Assembly: GCA_951394045.1 (NCBI GenBank)
Contig: OX595994.1
Location: forward strand, 124,001-188,000
DNA from: Nitzschia sp. DOCU1
Lineage: Eukaryota; Bacillariophyta; Bacillariophyceae; Bacillariales; Bacillariaceae
Length of the DNA: 64,000 bases
Reading direction: 5' to 3'
Shown here: in pieces, positions 29,089 to 39,775 of the stretch
How positions within the stretch are numbered: the stretch's first letter is position 1
How the letters are laid out: each line of letters starts with the position of its first letter
The notes under the pieces: model-generated
Seen by the model: the letters and a program-made list of their open reading frames with translations, nothing else
Told to the model about the DNA's origin: nothing
Databases searched by the model: none
Made by a program: the position numbers and the translations under genes

Positions 29089-32046
29089 GTGCAACGGGGC
29101 CTTTTTACTAAAAGGATAGCACTACGTCTTTTGAACCAGCAGAACATCAACATGAACATGAAGAACCAGGCCACATCGTCATCTTCATCGGGGGATAACG
29201 CTTCCAAGCGACGGGGCAAACGACCGCCTTCTGCTGGCTCTTCTGGGGGGAACGAAGCGGCAGCAGCAGCAGCAATCACCAGCACTACTCGAAGTATAGC
29301 CGCCGCGGTGAACAGTGGGATCGAAACGGTGGGTTCGTCTTCGTCTTCTTCGCCCGTCAATCAACGGCCGCCATCTGCCATTTTGATTGACGAAGGAATC
29401 CGATTCTCGAGTCCACCCGCCGAAAGACTATTTGACGAAAGAGAAGAACATATGAGTTTACTCGAGCTGGGAGAAGAAACCATGGCACAAGCCATGTTGA
29501 TTTTTCTATTGGCGGATCTCAGAATACTTTCTGCCACGGGAAAGATTCGAACCAAATTTGAGCACTTGGCGTTGGATAGTGATCGGTCGCCCCGATTGAC
29601 ATCTCAGGATTATGCCGGCTTTTATGATTATGACGAGACGGATGGCGTCACGGCCTCGCACATCATGGCTATTTTGCTTGTGGAAATTCTCAGGGAGGCA
29701 GAAGAGGTCTCGGAAAACAAACGAAAACATCATCGATTACACTACAATCATAAACCGGCGCTATTGAGTCCATGGGCAACGACCGAGTCAGCGGGGACGA
29801 ACGCAGCAAAGGTCTTTAAACGGGATATTCAAGCCGCCAATGGCATGCCGTCATTACTGCATTGTTACAATGAAATGTTGTCGGAAGATGTCGCTCCAAG
29901 AATTGCCAGGGTGTCTCGAAAAGATTTTCCACTCGATGAAGATTTGGGGAATCCTCTCATGCAAACAGGAGGAGGAAATTGGATTGAACAAATGGATAGT
30001 GAAGATGTAGAGACGCGAGCTACCGGAGTGAGCATTAGCACACCGGGAATTAGCGAGTGTCCAGAAGACGAAGATGTTTCCATTGATGGAGACTTGATTA
30101 TCAATCCAAATTCAATATCTACACCCACTTCAGCACCTCCATCCATTCCCAAGCCACATAGCTTTGGCAAAGTGGAACGATCCTCCTCTCTAGGGTTACA
30201 ATCTCATATATCGGTCGGCGGCGGAGGAGGAGGAACTTCCTCCAGCGTGGGTGCTGCAGTAACGCCAGGACCACCACCGACTCGCCACATCAGTCGACGT
30301 GCCAGTGTCAACTTTCGGGTGTCTCATTTCAATCCCAATGTTGATATTGAAGAAATGCAAAGTGACGACGACTCGATTCAACTCATGCCAAATGCACGAC
30401 CCAAAGCAAATAGTAGTGACGCACAAAAGAAACAAACCTCGGAAGGAGTACCGGAAATGACAGCCTCGCAACCTCATACACCAATACAGAGAATGAATGC
30501 CAGTATGCCAGCCTTGAATTACAAATTCAAAGAATTGAGAGAACGAGTGGAAAAGGCAATTCCGGAACAATTAGCAAAAGGAATGAGCGAGCTCACGAAA
30601 AGTCTACCAAAAGGTCCCGTCGCACGACAAGAGCAAGAAATTCAGGAAATTGCGCAGGTACAAAATCAGCTTTTGAATTGGCGTGACGACGGGGTGTCTT
30701 CCGAGTTTATGACTCCCAAATCAAAGGTTGGGGGCGCATCGTCCATGAAAACAAATACGAACCATAGCCGTGGGGATGCATCTGCTAGCAAACGGATACT
30801 CGACGGGTCGGATCGATCCGAAAGAAAAGAACTTTCCATTAGAGGCAAACGCCTTATACCGACCTCGGAAGAAGACGAAGCAGACCAATCCAGTTCCCTC
30901 GACGACGGATTTGAAGTGTCGGCTTCGTCGTCTGACGACGACGAAGCATCCTATTCCCCTCCCGAGTTTCACGATTCGGATACAATTCGACAGTTGATTC
31001 TTCAGGCACTGGACAAGCGCGACTTTTGGAGACTGGGGTTCATCAAAACGTTCTTTCGGGAGGGAACGGTATCTCATGTTTTGGCCAACTCTCGTGCCGA
31101 AATGGTCTGGCTCAGTGATTGGCACACTCAATACGAATGTACATACGCCATATCCATCGACCGGGAAAAGAAAAAGGTGTTGCTGGCCTTCCGTGGGGCG
31201 TACACGGAAAGTGACTGGCGCCACATTGTGGACTGGTACGATACTGCTACAAGTAATCCTGTCAAGGAAGACTATCCAGGCCGGGCCGCCAATATTCGAT
31301 TGCACAGTGGATTCCACAAGTACCTCTTTCGCGTCCGCAAAGACACGCAGACAACCAAATACGATGAGATTGCTGCCAAACTAGCGCACTATTGTAAGAT
31401 GACGGGCCCAAATACTCGTATCACCATCACCGGCCATAGTTTGGGCGCGGCACTCGCTACAATCTTTTCGTTGTATGCGTCGACAGAAAATCGATTTACG
31501 AAACAATGCGGTGCCATTGAATGCGTCACTTTTGGATCCCCGTGCATTGGAAACTGGCGATTTGCCGGGGCGGTCAAGCACCAAGAGAATGCTGGAAAGC
31601 TACGCATTGCCAAGTTTCATGTCAAGGGGGACTCCGTTCCGCATCTACCACCAGCACTATTTCGTTACTCTAGCCGGGGTGCGCAATACTGGCATAGCGG
31701 GATCGACGTTTCGCTACCGTACATCCGCAAAGGAAAGATCTTTCAGACGATCTTGGGCGGTCAGCCCAAACCGAAGATTACGTACTGGGACCCTGACGAG
31801 GAATCGTATATTGGCAGTTTGATGAGACAAGTCCGGGAATACTATGTATGGAATCTTCCACTACGCTTTTGGAGGTTTGCTCTCTTTCACACTCTAGTGG
31901 AACACAAGAAGCGCATGGCCCTGGTGAGCAAATCTGATCCAAACTCGCTTCTCACTAAGTGCAGTCTCAAGGAGCTGTACGAGATGAGAGACGACTTGAC
32001 AAGGAGACCATTCTGGCGGAAGAGGGCGAAAAACAAGAAGTCATAA
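29089..32046 (+). CDS. Large class 3 lipase (alpha/beta hydrolase), 985 aa
   Basis: Intronless. The C-terminal 330 residues form a Lipase_3 domain. The nucleophile elbow is ITGHSLGAAL with Ser784. The other triad members are probably Asp848 (KGDSVPHLP) and His869 (YWHSG). LLAFRGAYTESDW marks the domain start. Such enzymes hydrolyse acylglycerols or membrane lipids at interfaces. The remaining 650 residues are unusual: a Ser/Ala-rich start, an ordered block at about 120-240 (EETMAQAMLIFLLADLRIL), and a long charged, Ser-rich disordered linker with an acidic cluster just before the domain. I see no signal peptide. Alternative starts at MNMKNQ (22-24) would trim only the disordered start. Confidence 0.88.
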   Translation: MQRGLFTKRIALRLLNQQNINMNMKNQATSSSSSGDNASKRRGKRPPSAGSSGGNEAAAAAAITSTTRSIAAAVNSGIETVGSSSSSSPVNQRPPSAILIDEGIRFSSPPAERLFDEREEHMSLLELGEETMAQAMLIFLLADLRILSATGKIRTKFEHLALDSDRSPRLTSQDYAGFYDYDETDGVTASHIMAILLVEILREAEEVSENKRKHHRLHYNHKPALLSPWATTESAGTNAAKVFKRDIQAANGMPSLLHCYNEMLSEDVAPRIARVSRKDFPLDEDLGNPLMQTGGGNWIEQMDSEDVETRATGVSISTPGISECPEDEDVSIDGDLIINPNSISTPTSAPPSIPKPHSFGKVERSSSLGLQSHISVGGGGGGTSSSVGAAVTPGPPPTRHISRRASVNFRVSHFNPNVDIEEMQSDDDSIQLMPNARPKANSSDAQKKQTSEGVPEMTASQPHTPIQRMNASMPALNYKFKELRERVEKAIPEQLAKGMSELTKSLPKGPVARQEQEIQEIAQVQNQLLNWRDDGVSSEFMTPKSKVGGASSMKTNTNHSRGDASASKRILDGSDRSERKELSIRGKRLIPTSEEDEADQSSSLDDGFEVSASSSDDDEASYSPPEFHDSDTIRQLILQALDKRDFWRLGFIKTFFREGTVSHVLANSRAEMVWLSDWHTQYECTYAISIDREKKKVLLAFRGAYTESDWRHIVDWYDTATSNPVKEDYPGRAANIRLHSGFHKYLFRVRKDTQTTKYDEIAAKLAHYCKMTGPNTRITITGHSLGAALATIFSLYASTENRFTKQCGAIECVTFGSPCIGNWRFAGAVKHQENAGKLRIAKFHVKGDSVPHLPPALFRYSSRGAQYWHSGIDVSLPYIRKGKIFQTILGGQPKPKITYWDPDEESYIGSLMRQVREYYVWNLPLRFWRFALFHTLVEHKKRMALVSKSDPNSLLTKCSLKELYEMRDDLTRRPFWRKRAKNKKS

Positions 32047-32802
32047 GCTACTATCCTGTCTTGCCCAAGGGTTTTCAGGGCTTTGCCTTTCACTTCGGGG
32101 ATAGTAGACGGTTGGGCCGCTGAAAAGTTCGAGAAATCCTAGTACCTCCTAGTTCTGTATCCGATCGCCTTTGGGTATTCATAGTAGATTCTCCGGGCGT
32201 AAGAAGATCATATCTAGACTAGAATGCGGTACATAGGTCGGAATACTTCAGCAACATCCTACAGTACTTTCTAGTAGTAGAGGCATCATGGTGGTCGTCG
32301 TGTGGGGAAAGTCGAGGCTGATGGCATGATGGCGTCATTGATCGACGTGGTCAAGCGTCCGGCGAGGTCTGAAATGATATCAATGCCCATACAGTAGGAT
32401 CTTTTCTGGCCTGATCGTGAACCGTATTACCTATGGCCATTTTGACTTGCAAGACGAGAGTGACTCAACAAATAAGGCAACCTTGAACTTTTTCTCCGGC
32501 ATAGAAATATCAATCTAGCGAACAATTGAGTAGGTGGTCATAACGAATGCCTTTACTTTTGTCAAGTTGTTTTCGTTAATCAATATCTGGCATTCGAAAG
32601 AAGGCATCTCAATGACTTCGCATAAATACAATCAGAAGTCGAAAATCAGATAGAGGATCGACAAATCTCTCACTTTTCCCCCTACAATCCCGCGGTACGT
32701 TCGTGTTCTCCAGCAACACAATCGTTCTGGCGAGCAATCATCATCATAGCTTGGCAAAAATAGGAGGACTTTGTAGAGAAAGAAGACAACAACAAACGAA
32801 CA
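32047..32802. other. Intergenic, no feature seen
   Basis: Holds the lipase 3' region and the promoter side of the next plus-strand gene. No supported element. Confidence 0.4.
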
Positions 32803-33513
32803 ATGACAAGTTACCCCACCAATCTGCTTTGCAAGGTTGTTAAGAAGAAACGAGACGACTTGAAGTGGTCCGAACTGGCGTTCGAAGATGCCGAAACGGG
32901 GGAGCGCTGCAAACCCAAGGTTATCATCCCCGAGCTTCTTCACAGCGAAGAGCACACTGTGGCTTCGAGCAGAGCGCCTCTTCATTCAGAAATGTCCTAT
33001 ACCGACGATGAAGTCTCGATTTTGAGCATGGATGATGAATCTCTGAGTAGTTCTATCCATCGCGAGACGAACCGACCACGCAGACTCGATGAGAAGCCAG
33101 CGAGACGAGGAAGTCTAGGGCGTTTTGCGGATCGCATCGGGAAGCGACTAGGCAACGATTTGCACGACGATCACACAGTATCGACCAGCGCTAGCTCTTA
33201 TTACACAGAAGAACCTACCGACGATGGAGGTTCCTCCCCCACTTCTGCACCTCCCACCGATATTCGTGCGCCCACGCAGAATCGTCTCAGCTTTTTGCCC
33301 AAGGCTAGGCAACGGACGACTCTTGCGCAGAAGTATGTGGGCTTCAAGGAGTTCACCAAACGACAACAACAATCGGAAGAACGTCGGGGGATGATCTTGT
33401 CTTCACTCTATACTTGCATGGACGAAGGGGACGATGAAGAGGACGACATTCTAGCAAACATTCTGGGGTCAAATAACGTTGTTCCCAATACTCCTGCCAA
33501 TCGCGCCGCGTAA
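32803..33513 (+). CDS. Unknown acidic/Ser-rich protein, 236 aa
   Basis: Intronless frame. The N-terminus (MTSYPTNLLCKVVKKKRDD) is basic. Acidic and Ser-rich segments follow (YTDDEVSILSMDDESLSSS), then a basic block RRGSLGRFADRIGKRLG, a Ser/Thr/Pro linker and a helical region KYVGFKEFTKRQQQSEERRG. The C-terminus is acidic. RRGSLG looks like a basophilic kinase site. No known domain is evident. Confidence 0.6.
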   Translation: MTSYPTNLLCKVVKKKRDDLKWSELAFEDAETGERCKPKVIIPELLHSEEHTVASSRAPLHSEMSYTDDEVSILSMDDESLSSSIHRETNRPRRLDEKPARRGSLGRFADRIGKRLGNDLHDDHTVSTSASSYYTEEPTDDGGSSPTSAPPTDIRAPTQNRLSFLPKARQRTTLAQKYVGFKEFTKRQQQSEERRGMILSSLYTCMDEGDDEEDDILANILGSNNVVPNTPANRAA

Positions 33514-34522
33514 GTTAAAAGTTAATGCTGCATCCACCCTGGGTGTAAAACAAATAGCGAGCACGTTTGGATCTCATCTTCTTGCGATTGTAGTGTTGAC
33601 TCCATATAGAAAATCTCGGTGAATGGGGCTACCGTACGTTCACTAATCGGCAACCATTCAACTCAGACGCCATGTCTGCAAAGCAAGTGTGTCTTATTAG
33701 TAGGCACTGGATGGAACCTGCGTTCTATGCTGTTCTTTAACTAATCCGAGTGGCGAGGAACTAGTGTGGGTCCTTCGAAAAGCGACGAAGCGGTCCAGCC
33801 CAGTTTTTCCGGCCAGCAACAAGGCCAAGATCCTCCTATTTCAAAAGGTCGCACCAACATGGCTCCATCATAGGTGCACTATGAGTTATCGAATCAATCG
33901 CAAGTGTGCACATCGATGCAAACCCATGTTCATCACTGGGCGACTACCTACAAGAATGGCTGTCGTAGTAAGGATGCTGCTACGCTGGAAGTTTTCCGTG
34001 ACGTGCTATACGTATCCACAATCATTACAAGGCCAATACGAGTGATTGACTGCACGAACGCCAGGGGCATTTTTCTCGGCCATTTTTCGGAGCAGCATTT
34101 CCCATGCAACAAGAAGTAGCTGACACTTTTGCCAAGGACATGACTGCTTGGAAGGAGATCGTGGCCACGGGATGAAAGGTTAGGGTTAGGGAGATCAGAG
34201 TGTACAGGGTTCTTCGCCAGCTGTTATGCAGATGGACGAAGGGTCCATACTGCGTCCTCTTTTCGGTGGCTCTATTCAACAATACTTCACTAGGGAGGAG
34301 ATTGAGTATAAGCACGCAAGATCATTGCTGCTGGTGGGAAGAAGAAACATCAAGTTACACACGCTGAATGAGTGTACTACCATTAGAAGTACTCTTGGTA
34401 CTTCTCCTACTAGTATGAAATCAACGAAGTGGGCTTCTTTCTCATTTGATGTACAACGCAAGAAGACCGGTGATGTACGTGCATATCTGGTAGTCCAGCA
34501 GCACCGGGCGCTGGAACTTCAA
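33514..34522. other. Intergenic, possibly decayed coding fragments
   Basis: Several short plus-strand frames follow each other in different phases (33764-34560). They may be relics of a gene, but none matches a family I know. A short TTAGGG-like run (AGGTTAGGGTTAGGGA, 34177-34192) is present; two copies are too few to call telomeric. Confidence 0.35.
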
Positions 34523-35125
34523 TTAGCTGCTACGCAGCAGGCGCAGCACAGTTGAATGAGGAGAACAAAGTGGATCTTTGAGGAACTTTGAGAGCCACAC
34601 CATTTGCAGCGTGGCGATTTCGGTGAACATGTGCTCATCCATGAGGAACATCCAACGCTGAGTTCCTGGGACGATGGTGTTGAGCTGTCTTTGGCTTTCC
34701 TGCTGAAGCGTTATCCGTGTTTGACAGACTCGTTGCAATACGGTTGCGGCCTTTGTTGTTTGATCGAAATCTCCCTGTTCGATCGTGACTTGGAGAACGT
34801 TGTTCCAAGCCAGAATGCTCAGATCAAGAAACAGGGGGCTGAGGTAGTCTGGCTTGGGACACGTGAAAAGCAGCTGTATCACGGACTCATATAAGTGTCG
34901 GGCACTTGCCAACGAGCGGACGACGAGTAGGCTGCTGCTGGACCCTGTGGATTGATGATGGTGGTGAATTACGGTCGCTATGTTCAAACTGATGACACGG
35001 GTCGTGATGACAACCGCTAACGGAGGTATCGGCTTTGCTTCTGCGTGACTGCAAAGAAGACTATCGATGAATTCCGGAGCAAAGTAAAGTATCGTTCGAA
35101 AGGTGAACAGGTCGTCCCCCTCGCG
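34523..35125 (-). CDS. TPR-like family protein (5' end uncertain)
   Basis: The open frame runs from an acceptor-like CAG at 35126 to a stop at 34523 (about 200 residues). It reads EGDDLFTFRTILY, then VITTRVISLNIATVIHHHH, LASARHLYESVIQLL and LDLSILAWNNVLQVTIEQGD. The layout (middle FNLA-type helix, LYE helix, LNN helix) is that of a TPR-like protein family expanded in diatoms. The gene at 39068-39775 has the same layout. The first Met inside the frame is at 34987, but coding-like sequence continues upstream of it. A 5' exon, perhaps within 35150-35350, therefore seems to be missing from my model. Function unknown. Confidence 0.55.
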   Translation of the reverse strand, partial: REGDDLFTFRTILYFAPEFIDSLLCSHAEAKPIPPLAVVITTRVISLNIATVIHHHHQSTGSSSSLLVVRSLASARHLYESVIQLLFTCPKPDYLSPLFLDLSILAWNNVLQVTIEQGDFDQTTKAATVLQRVCQTRITLQQESQRQLNTIVPGTQRWMFLMDEHMFTEIATLQMVWLSKFLKDPLCSPHSTVLRLLRSS

Positions 35126-36379
35126 CTGGGATCACCTCTTGAAGGAAAGAAGACGTTGACGATGAAAGTGGACCTGGGCTGATTGGAGCGGAAGGTAGCA
35201 CCGATCATTCTATCATCAGTGCTCGCCGAGTCTTGCACGATCCTCGGTGAATCCATTTCTCTCTCTTGCTTGGCCCGTCCTGCTCCCCTACGGCAAGCGA
35301 GAACGTGCAGTTGCTCTTTTCTCTTCTCGTTGATACGAAGAGGCCCCCGCAAGGTGCGATCGAAGTCCTAACATTGCTTTAACAAATCTAGGGCTCTTCG
35401 TAGTCTCACTGTGCAAGCAGCGACATCCACGCATCGAAGCGATGAGCCTACTGCCGCCTCGTTGTTAAGCCGGATAGCATCGAGAAGTAGTTTCGTCATG
35501 GCTTGAATCATCATTGCCTCCATTGCTAGATTGAGCTTAGCAACGTATCAATGATAATTATTGTAAGGTCTCACCAAGACATAGCGAGGAATTTCTTTTG
35601 CCAAGTCAGGCCCTGCAGGGAGGGAAGGCATAACCTATTCCGCGTTATGAGAAGGAGGACATGCGCAGACGATAGCCGGTGGATGCACGCAGCCTCTACT
35701 ACACGAGCCAGACCCGACCCACGGCTAGCTAGAAAGGCTTTTGCCTGTGCTGGTTTTCTTTGAGCTCTGACCTTGGACATCTTGTTTCCTTTTGCGATTC
35801 AGAGTACGAAGAATTCCCCATGTGTGAAAGCAGTTCAATCTTGGCGCGTCAGTGAATGCAACTATAAGACGATGTATCCATTCGAGCGCCGTCGCTTTCC
35901 TCTGCTGACTACAGTACATTAACCCCCTGCTTCGTCGAAAACTCCCGACGTCCGCTCAACAAAGAGTCGATTGTGGGGTATTGTAAACCTGATAATATGT
36001 GACAAAGAATCTATGGGTCGAAACATCCAGAGACGCCATTTGGGTCGGCCTGGATCACAGCATTCCTGGAACGTCATTCTTTCTCGCGTCGTGTGTCATT
36101 TTAATTTCATCGCGAAAAATCCCCAACGCTGAAATGAAACCGTTAATGGACTTTTGAGCCCTCTAGTCGATCGCCATTGCGCCGCCTTTCGTAGAAACCT
36201 TGGGGTTTCAGGACCGAGCAGGTAATCGAGGGAAGAAAATTAGAACAATGACACCACGCTATGCTTCAAGCCTCGAATCGTCTTTCCTCCAAAAGGTATA
36301 AGAGACAGTGGTTGGGCCATCAAAAGGGATCTCGGTAGGGCTGATTGTAGGTTATTAGACGTTCGGTTATCGCCAACGA
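35126..36379. other. Intergenic, no feature seen
   Basis: May contain the first exon of the minus-strand TPR-like gene (candidate frame 35150-35352). Nothing else is supported. Confidence 0.35.
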
Positions 36380-36871
36380 ATGCGGGAGCCTTGGTCCAGA
36401 TTCTCTGCCGGATCACAACCTCAACGTATTTCTCGCGTTCGCCCGTTACATCTTCATCGCGACGAATCCCAACACCGAAGCATGGATTCGGCATCAGGTT
36501 TTAACTTCTCGCCTAGCTCATCATCGTTCAATGCTCCTCTCGACCCACTTGAGAAATTTCCTGCATCGAACGACGCAAAAGTGCCGTTTCCTTCATGGCC
36601 CCATCATGTGCCGCCATCTGGGGCTTCGACAATCTCACTAAAAATTGTAGCGTTATCATTCAAAACCATGCCCACTCTGAGAGAAATCGCACCATCACCT
36701 AAAAACTCATTCATTGGGATGACGGCGACGCATCCAACAAAGCCAGCGCTTACTCCGACACAGACAGTCTTGGAAATCCCGACGCCCAGATACCGTCGTT
36801 CTATCAGCTCATCAAACATGCCGACTGAAAGACCCTGTCGTCGTATATGCAGACTGCATGGAAGATTTTAA
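36380..36871 (+). CDS. Weak candidate: Ser/Pro-rich protein, 163 aa
   Basis: The frame from ATG 36380 encodes a Ser/Pro/Thr-rich, basic protein without a recognisable domain. A plausible ordered patch is SLKIVALSFKTMPTLREIAP. The coding call rests on length and composition only, so it may be spurious. Confidence 0.25.
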   Translation: MREPWSRFSAGSQPQRISRVRPLHLHRDESQHRSMDSASGFNFSPSSSSFNAPLDPLEKFPASNDAKVPFPSWPHHVPPSGASTISLKIVALSFKTMPTLREIAPSPKNSFIGMTATHPTKPALTPTQTVLEIPTPRYRRSISSSNMPTERPCRRICRLHGRF

Positions 36872-37592
36872 CCCACACACGGACAGGAACGGATTCTCTG
36901 CAATCGCAGTGTGTCATAACAGCAACACCACCTCAGGAATATTGGGGGCAGAAAGACTCCAGCTTTTGACACGAGCGAAATCTCTTCCTTCCGCTTGCCG
37001 GTTCGCAGCCGCACTTTGACCATCCTCGCTTATGATACAATGGGGGCAGCCATCGTTCTGTTGTTTTATTGAAAGTGCTGGAAAGACGTCGACCATGGCC
37101 ACCATATTTGTTTTACATCGCGAAATCTTTTCGCTTTGCGTGGCATTCCAATCGACGCAAGGGGAAGTTTCCAAAAGATCGCCCACTGGGCTTAAAATGA
37201 AAGAGAGCATTGAAGTTCCTGGGATTGGGACGGCCGTTGGCGTCCTCTTTCGAGCCTCCAGAAGTCCCGGAAAATTCGAAAACGCTAAATTACAGTTAAC
37301 TAGTGCGAATATCTGGGTTGATTGGATATCATGTCGCAGTGGTCGGCGAAATGACCGAAGATGACGCCCTTCGCCTCTCCTTTTATTACCGGTAGTAGCG
37401 AAACCACAATCTCTACGATCGCCGAGCTTGGTGAGACTTATCTGCCGTCACAACTTTTTCCAGGAAAGGACCAACCACAGCGCCCACAAATCTAGAAAGT
37501 CTCCTGCTGGGGTGCGAACCTCGGTTCTTCACAATATTTCCAATTGCCATCAACCTTTACATCTACTTTCAATAACCTCAATTTTCATCACG
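36872..37592. other. Intergenic, no gene seen
   Basis: Includes the presumed promoter of VREYER gene C. The open frame upstream of 37593 is low-complexity and is probably leader. Confidence 0.4.
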
Positions 37593-37997
37593 ATGAGCTC
37601 TCAATCCTCTTGTGTTAGCGATGACGGGTCAATGTCTGGGTCCACCTCGAGTCAAACCAGCTCTGTTTCCTTTGGCCCAATCATTATTCGGGAATACGAA
37701 CGAGTCCTTGGACATGGCGATCAGTACATGAGTCTCGAACTCGGCTGGGAATATCAAGACTCACAAATTCTCGATTTGGAGGAGTACGAAGCAAGACAAT
37801 GCGCCACGAAAAACGGCGTTCCTCCTACGGCGCCCCAACGCCTGGACATTCTCAACAAGTACGGCTTTTCCATTCAGGAAGTTAAGGAGCATGAGCAGGC
37901 CAAGATTATTCAGAAAGCAATGGAACGAAGAAGAGAATGCAAAACCAAGGGTTGCTCACTAGCGAAGAGGTTCCTCAGGCTACTGGGGGGTCGATGA
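37593..37997 (+). CDS. VREYER-family protein C, 134 aa, unknown function
   Basis: The most compact of the three members. A Ser/Gly-rich N-terminus is followed by VSFGPIIIREYER (motif 1, REYER 33-37), LGWEY (50-54) and RLDILNKYGFS (motif 2, 83-93). The C-terminus is basic (KAMERRRECKT to RFLRLLGGR). I start at MSSQSS because the longer open frame upstream (from 37428) is not conserved in the paralogues. Function unknown; see proteins A and B. Confidence 0.8.
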   Translation: MSSQSSCVSDDGSMSGSTSSQTSSVSFGPIIIREYERVLGHGDQYMSLELGWEYQDSQILDLEEYEARQCATKNGVPPTAPQRLDILNKYGFSIQEVKEHEQAKIIQKAMERRRECKTKGCSLAKRFLRLLGGR

Positions 37998-39067
37998 TCT
38001 TGCCATCCGAGTTACTATTCTTCGCTCCCATCTTCCGATACTCCACCAAAATCCGAATCCGAACCTATGTCGCTCATTTTTTCTTCCAACGGTTCGCCGC
38101 CATTGAGCATGCCATACTATGATCATAACAATAATAGAAATACAGACCAATTCTCCAATTCATCCTCTTTTATTAAGAGAGTAGTGTTATTTTAGACCCC
38201 CTCTGTCGTGTTGGCCACTGAGTTGTATCTGTAGATTTGTTGTCTCAGTCCGCGAAGCTACCTAGAAAAGGAAGCGAGCCAGAGGAAACGACAGTACTAT
38301 ACCCACACACCATACATGATAGAACACTCTCATGAGTGTACACGATGTAATGAGAAGCGATAGTGATGTTATGATACATCGGTTAGTTGGATACGGCAAC
38401 AATAGTCTTGGTGCGGACTGCTAGTTACCAATCTTGGGGGGAAGAGCTGGGGTAAGGTTCATTTGTCCCACTTTCATTCTCTTCGCCCCCGCCCCCATTA
38501 AAATGGTATGCGAGCTCCCAACTACCGGTAAGAGGTAAAGCGAGCACGAATTCGCTCTATGCATACCGGTAGTCCCAATAAAACACGGAAGGCTGCAGAG
38601 AACTTTAGGCTCCTAACGTGATTATTTAATGAATCCCTGAAAGGGTGTGCGTTTTTAGAGAGAATGAGACCCGAAGGATGGAGAAAACATTGCAGCCCCT
38701 AAAACACTTATTTAATGCATAAACGAGGGGGTACACATGACACTTCGGCAGACCATGGCGCAATGCGTTGGGTAGTCAAAATGACGCACGTAACCATCGT
38801 CGGGCCGTGTCGTAGCACGTCCAAAGTCCATAGTCTTGGTTGCGGAGAAAACTAGAGAATGCGATTCTACTCTCTTCTTCCAGCACTTTTTATTAACAAA
38901 ACAGGAAAAAGGGGCCCGTGGCGACCCGAACTCGACTCCGAGCGCGGAGCATCATATCGCATGGAGTAGACTCCCACAATCTCCAACCCGATCATCTGTC
39001 AATCCATTTGCGCTCACAATTTCCAAAGCTTAATCTTCCACAGATCACGGCACTTTACCAGACCAAG
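37998..39067. other. Intergenic with a related palindromic box and a weak tandem repeat
   Basis: At about 38534-38556 GGTAAAGCGAGCACGAATTCGCTCT resembles boxes 3/4 of the 19.9-21.6 kb tract, including the left flank. Around 38615-38740 two diverged copies of a segment containing TTATTTAATG are seen. No gene is supported. Confidence 0.5.
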
Positions 39068-39775
39068 ATGAACAACTCTGCTATAATCTTTCTGAACAAC
39101 ACGGCCGTTGACGCTCTACACGCCGGAGACCTGGAACATGGATTCAAGATCCTGTCCCAAGCGTTCTTCAATACAGTGCGTGATCGCCACCTGACGCACA
39201 ACCTCAGCGTCGTTGATGGCTCCTCGAGTAGCTTGGAGTTTTGCCTCCAAGATTGCTCTCGAGCCCTGCAACAAGCCATGAAGAGGCGCAGCTCTATGCT
39301 CCCTCACTCCAGTGGAGATGAATCCTCCCAATTCCTTTGTCTCAACTTTCTTCGAATGCAACTTCCAGCCGATACCCAAAGCCAAGAACATGTCGACCAG
39401 TTATGTAACTGTGCCGTTGCATGGGCTTTGGGATACAATCTCTCTATTGTTTATGCAGTGATGGGATCTTTACGAGCATCAGGGGGGAACACACTTTTCA
39501 AGAAGGCGCTTCGAATGCTCTCTCCGATCAAGAGACAGGTTATGCTCCAATCTTGCAACTCGCCATTCTGGACAAACCTCAAGCTTTGCATTCTCAACAA
39601 TTTCATATGCCTGCAACGAGAATGCGGCCCGATCGATGTCACCATGACGGTGCAAGCGATGGAAAAACTATTGGTACGCTCCCGGTCCCACTTGGACCCG
39701 ACGGATGTGCAAAAATTTTATTTGTCTATGCAATTTCTAAACATTTGTTCTTCTGCTGCTGCGGGTGCCGCATGA
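39068..39775 (+). CDS. TPR-like family protein, 235 aa
   Basis: Intronless. The N-terminus reads FLNNTAVDALHAGDLEHGFKILSQAF, a TPR-type hairpin. Further helices follow (CNCAVAWALGYNLSIVYAV, then GGNTLFKKALRML) and an LNN helix (LKLCILNNFICL). The C-terminal helices end in a Ser/Ala tail. This is the same arrangement as the gene at 34523-35125. I take the ATG at 39068 because it is the first in frame and immediately precedes the conserved part. Binding partner and process are unknown. Confidence 0.75.
   Translation: MNNSAIIFLNNTAVDALHAGDLEHGFKILSQAFFNTVRDRHLTHNLSVVDGSSSSLEFCLQDCSRALQQAMKRRSSMLPHSSGDESSQFLCLNFLRMQLPADTQSQEHVDQLCNCAVAWALGYNLSIVYAVMGSLRASGGNTLFKKALRMLSPIKRQVMLQSCNSPFWTNLKLCILNNFICLQRECGPIDVTMTVQAMEKLLVRSRSHLDPTDVQKFYLSMQFLNICSSAAAGAA

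Noticed and set aside
34177..34192. Interstitial telomere-like repeat
   Set aside because: Only about two TTAGGG units, which can occur by chance.
37428..37592. Upstream extension of VREYER protein C
   Set aside because: Low-complexity and not matched in the paralogues; the ATG at 37593 precedes the conserved part.
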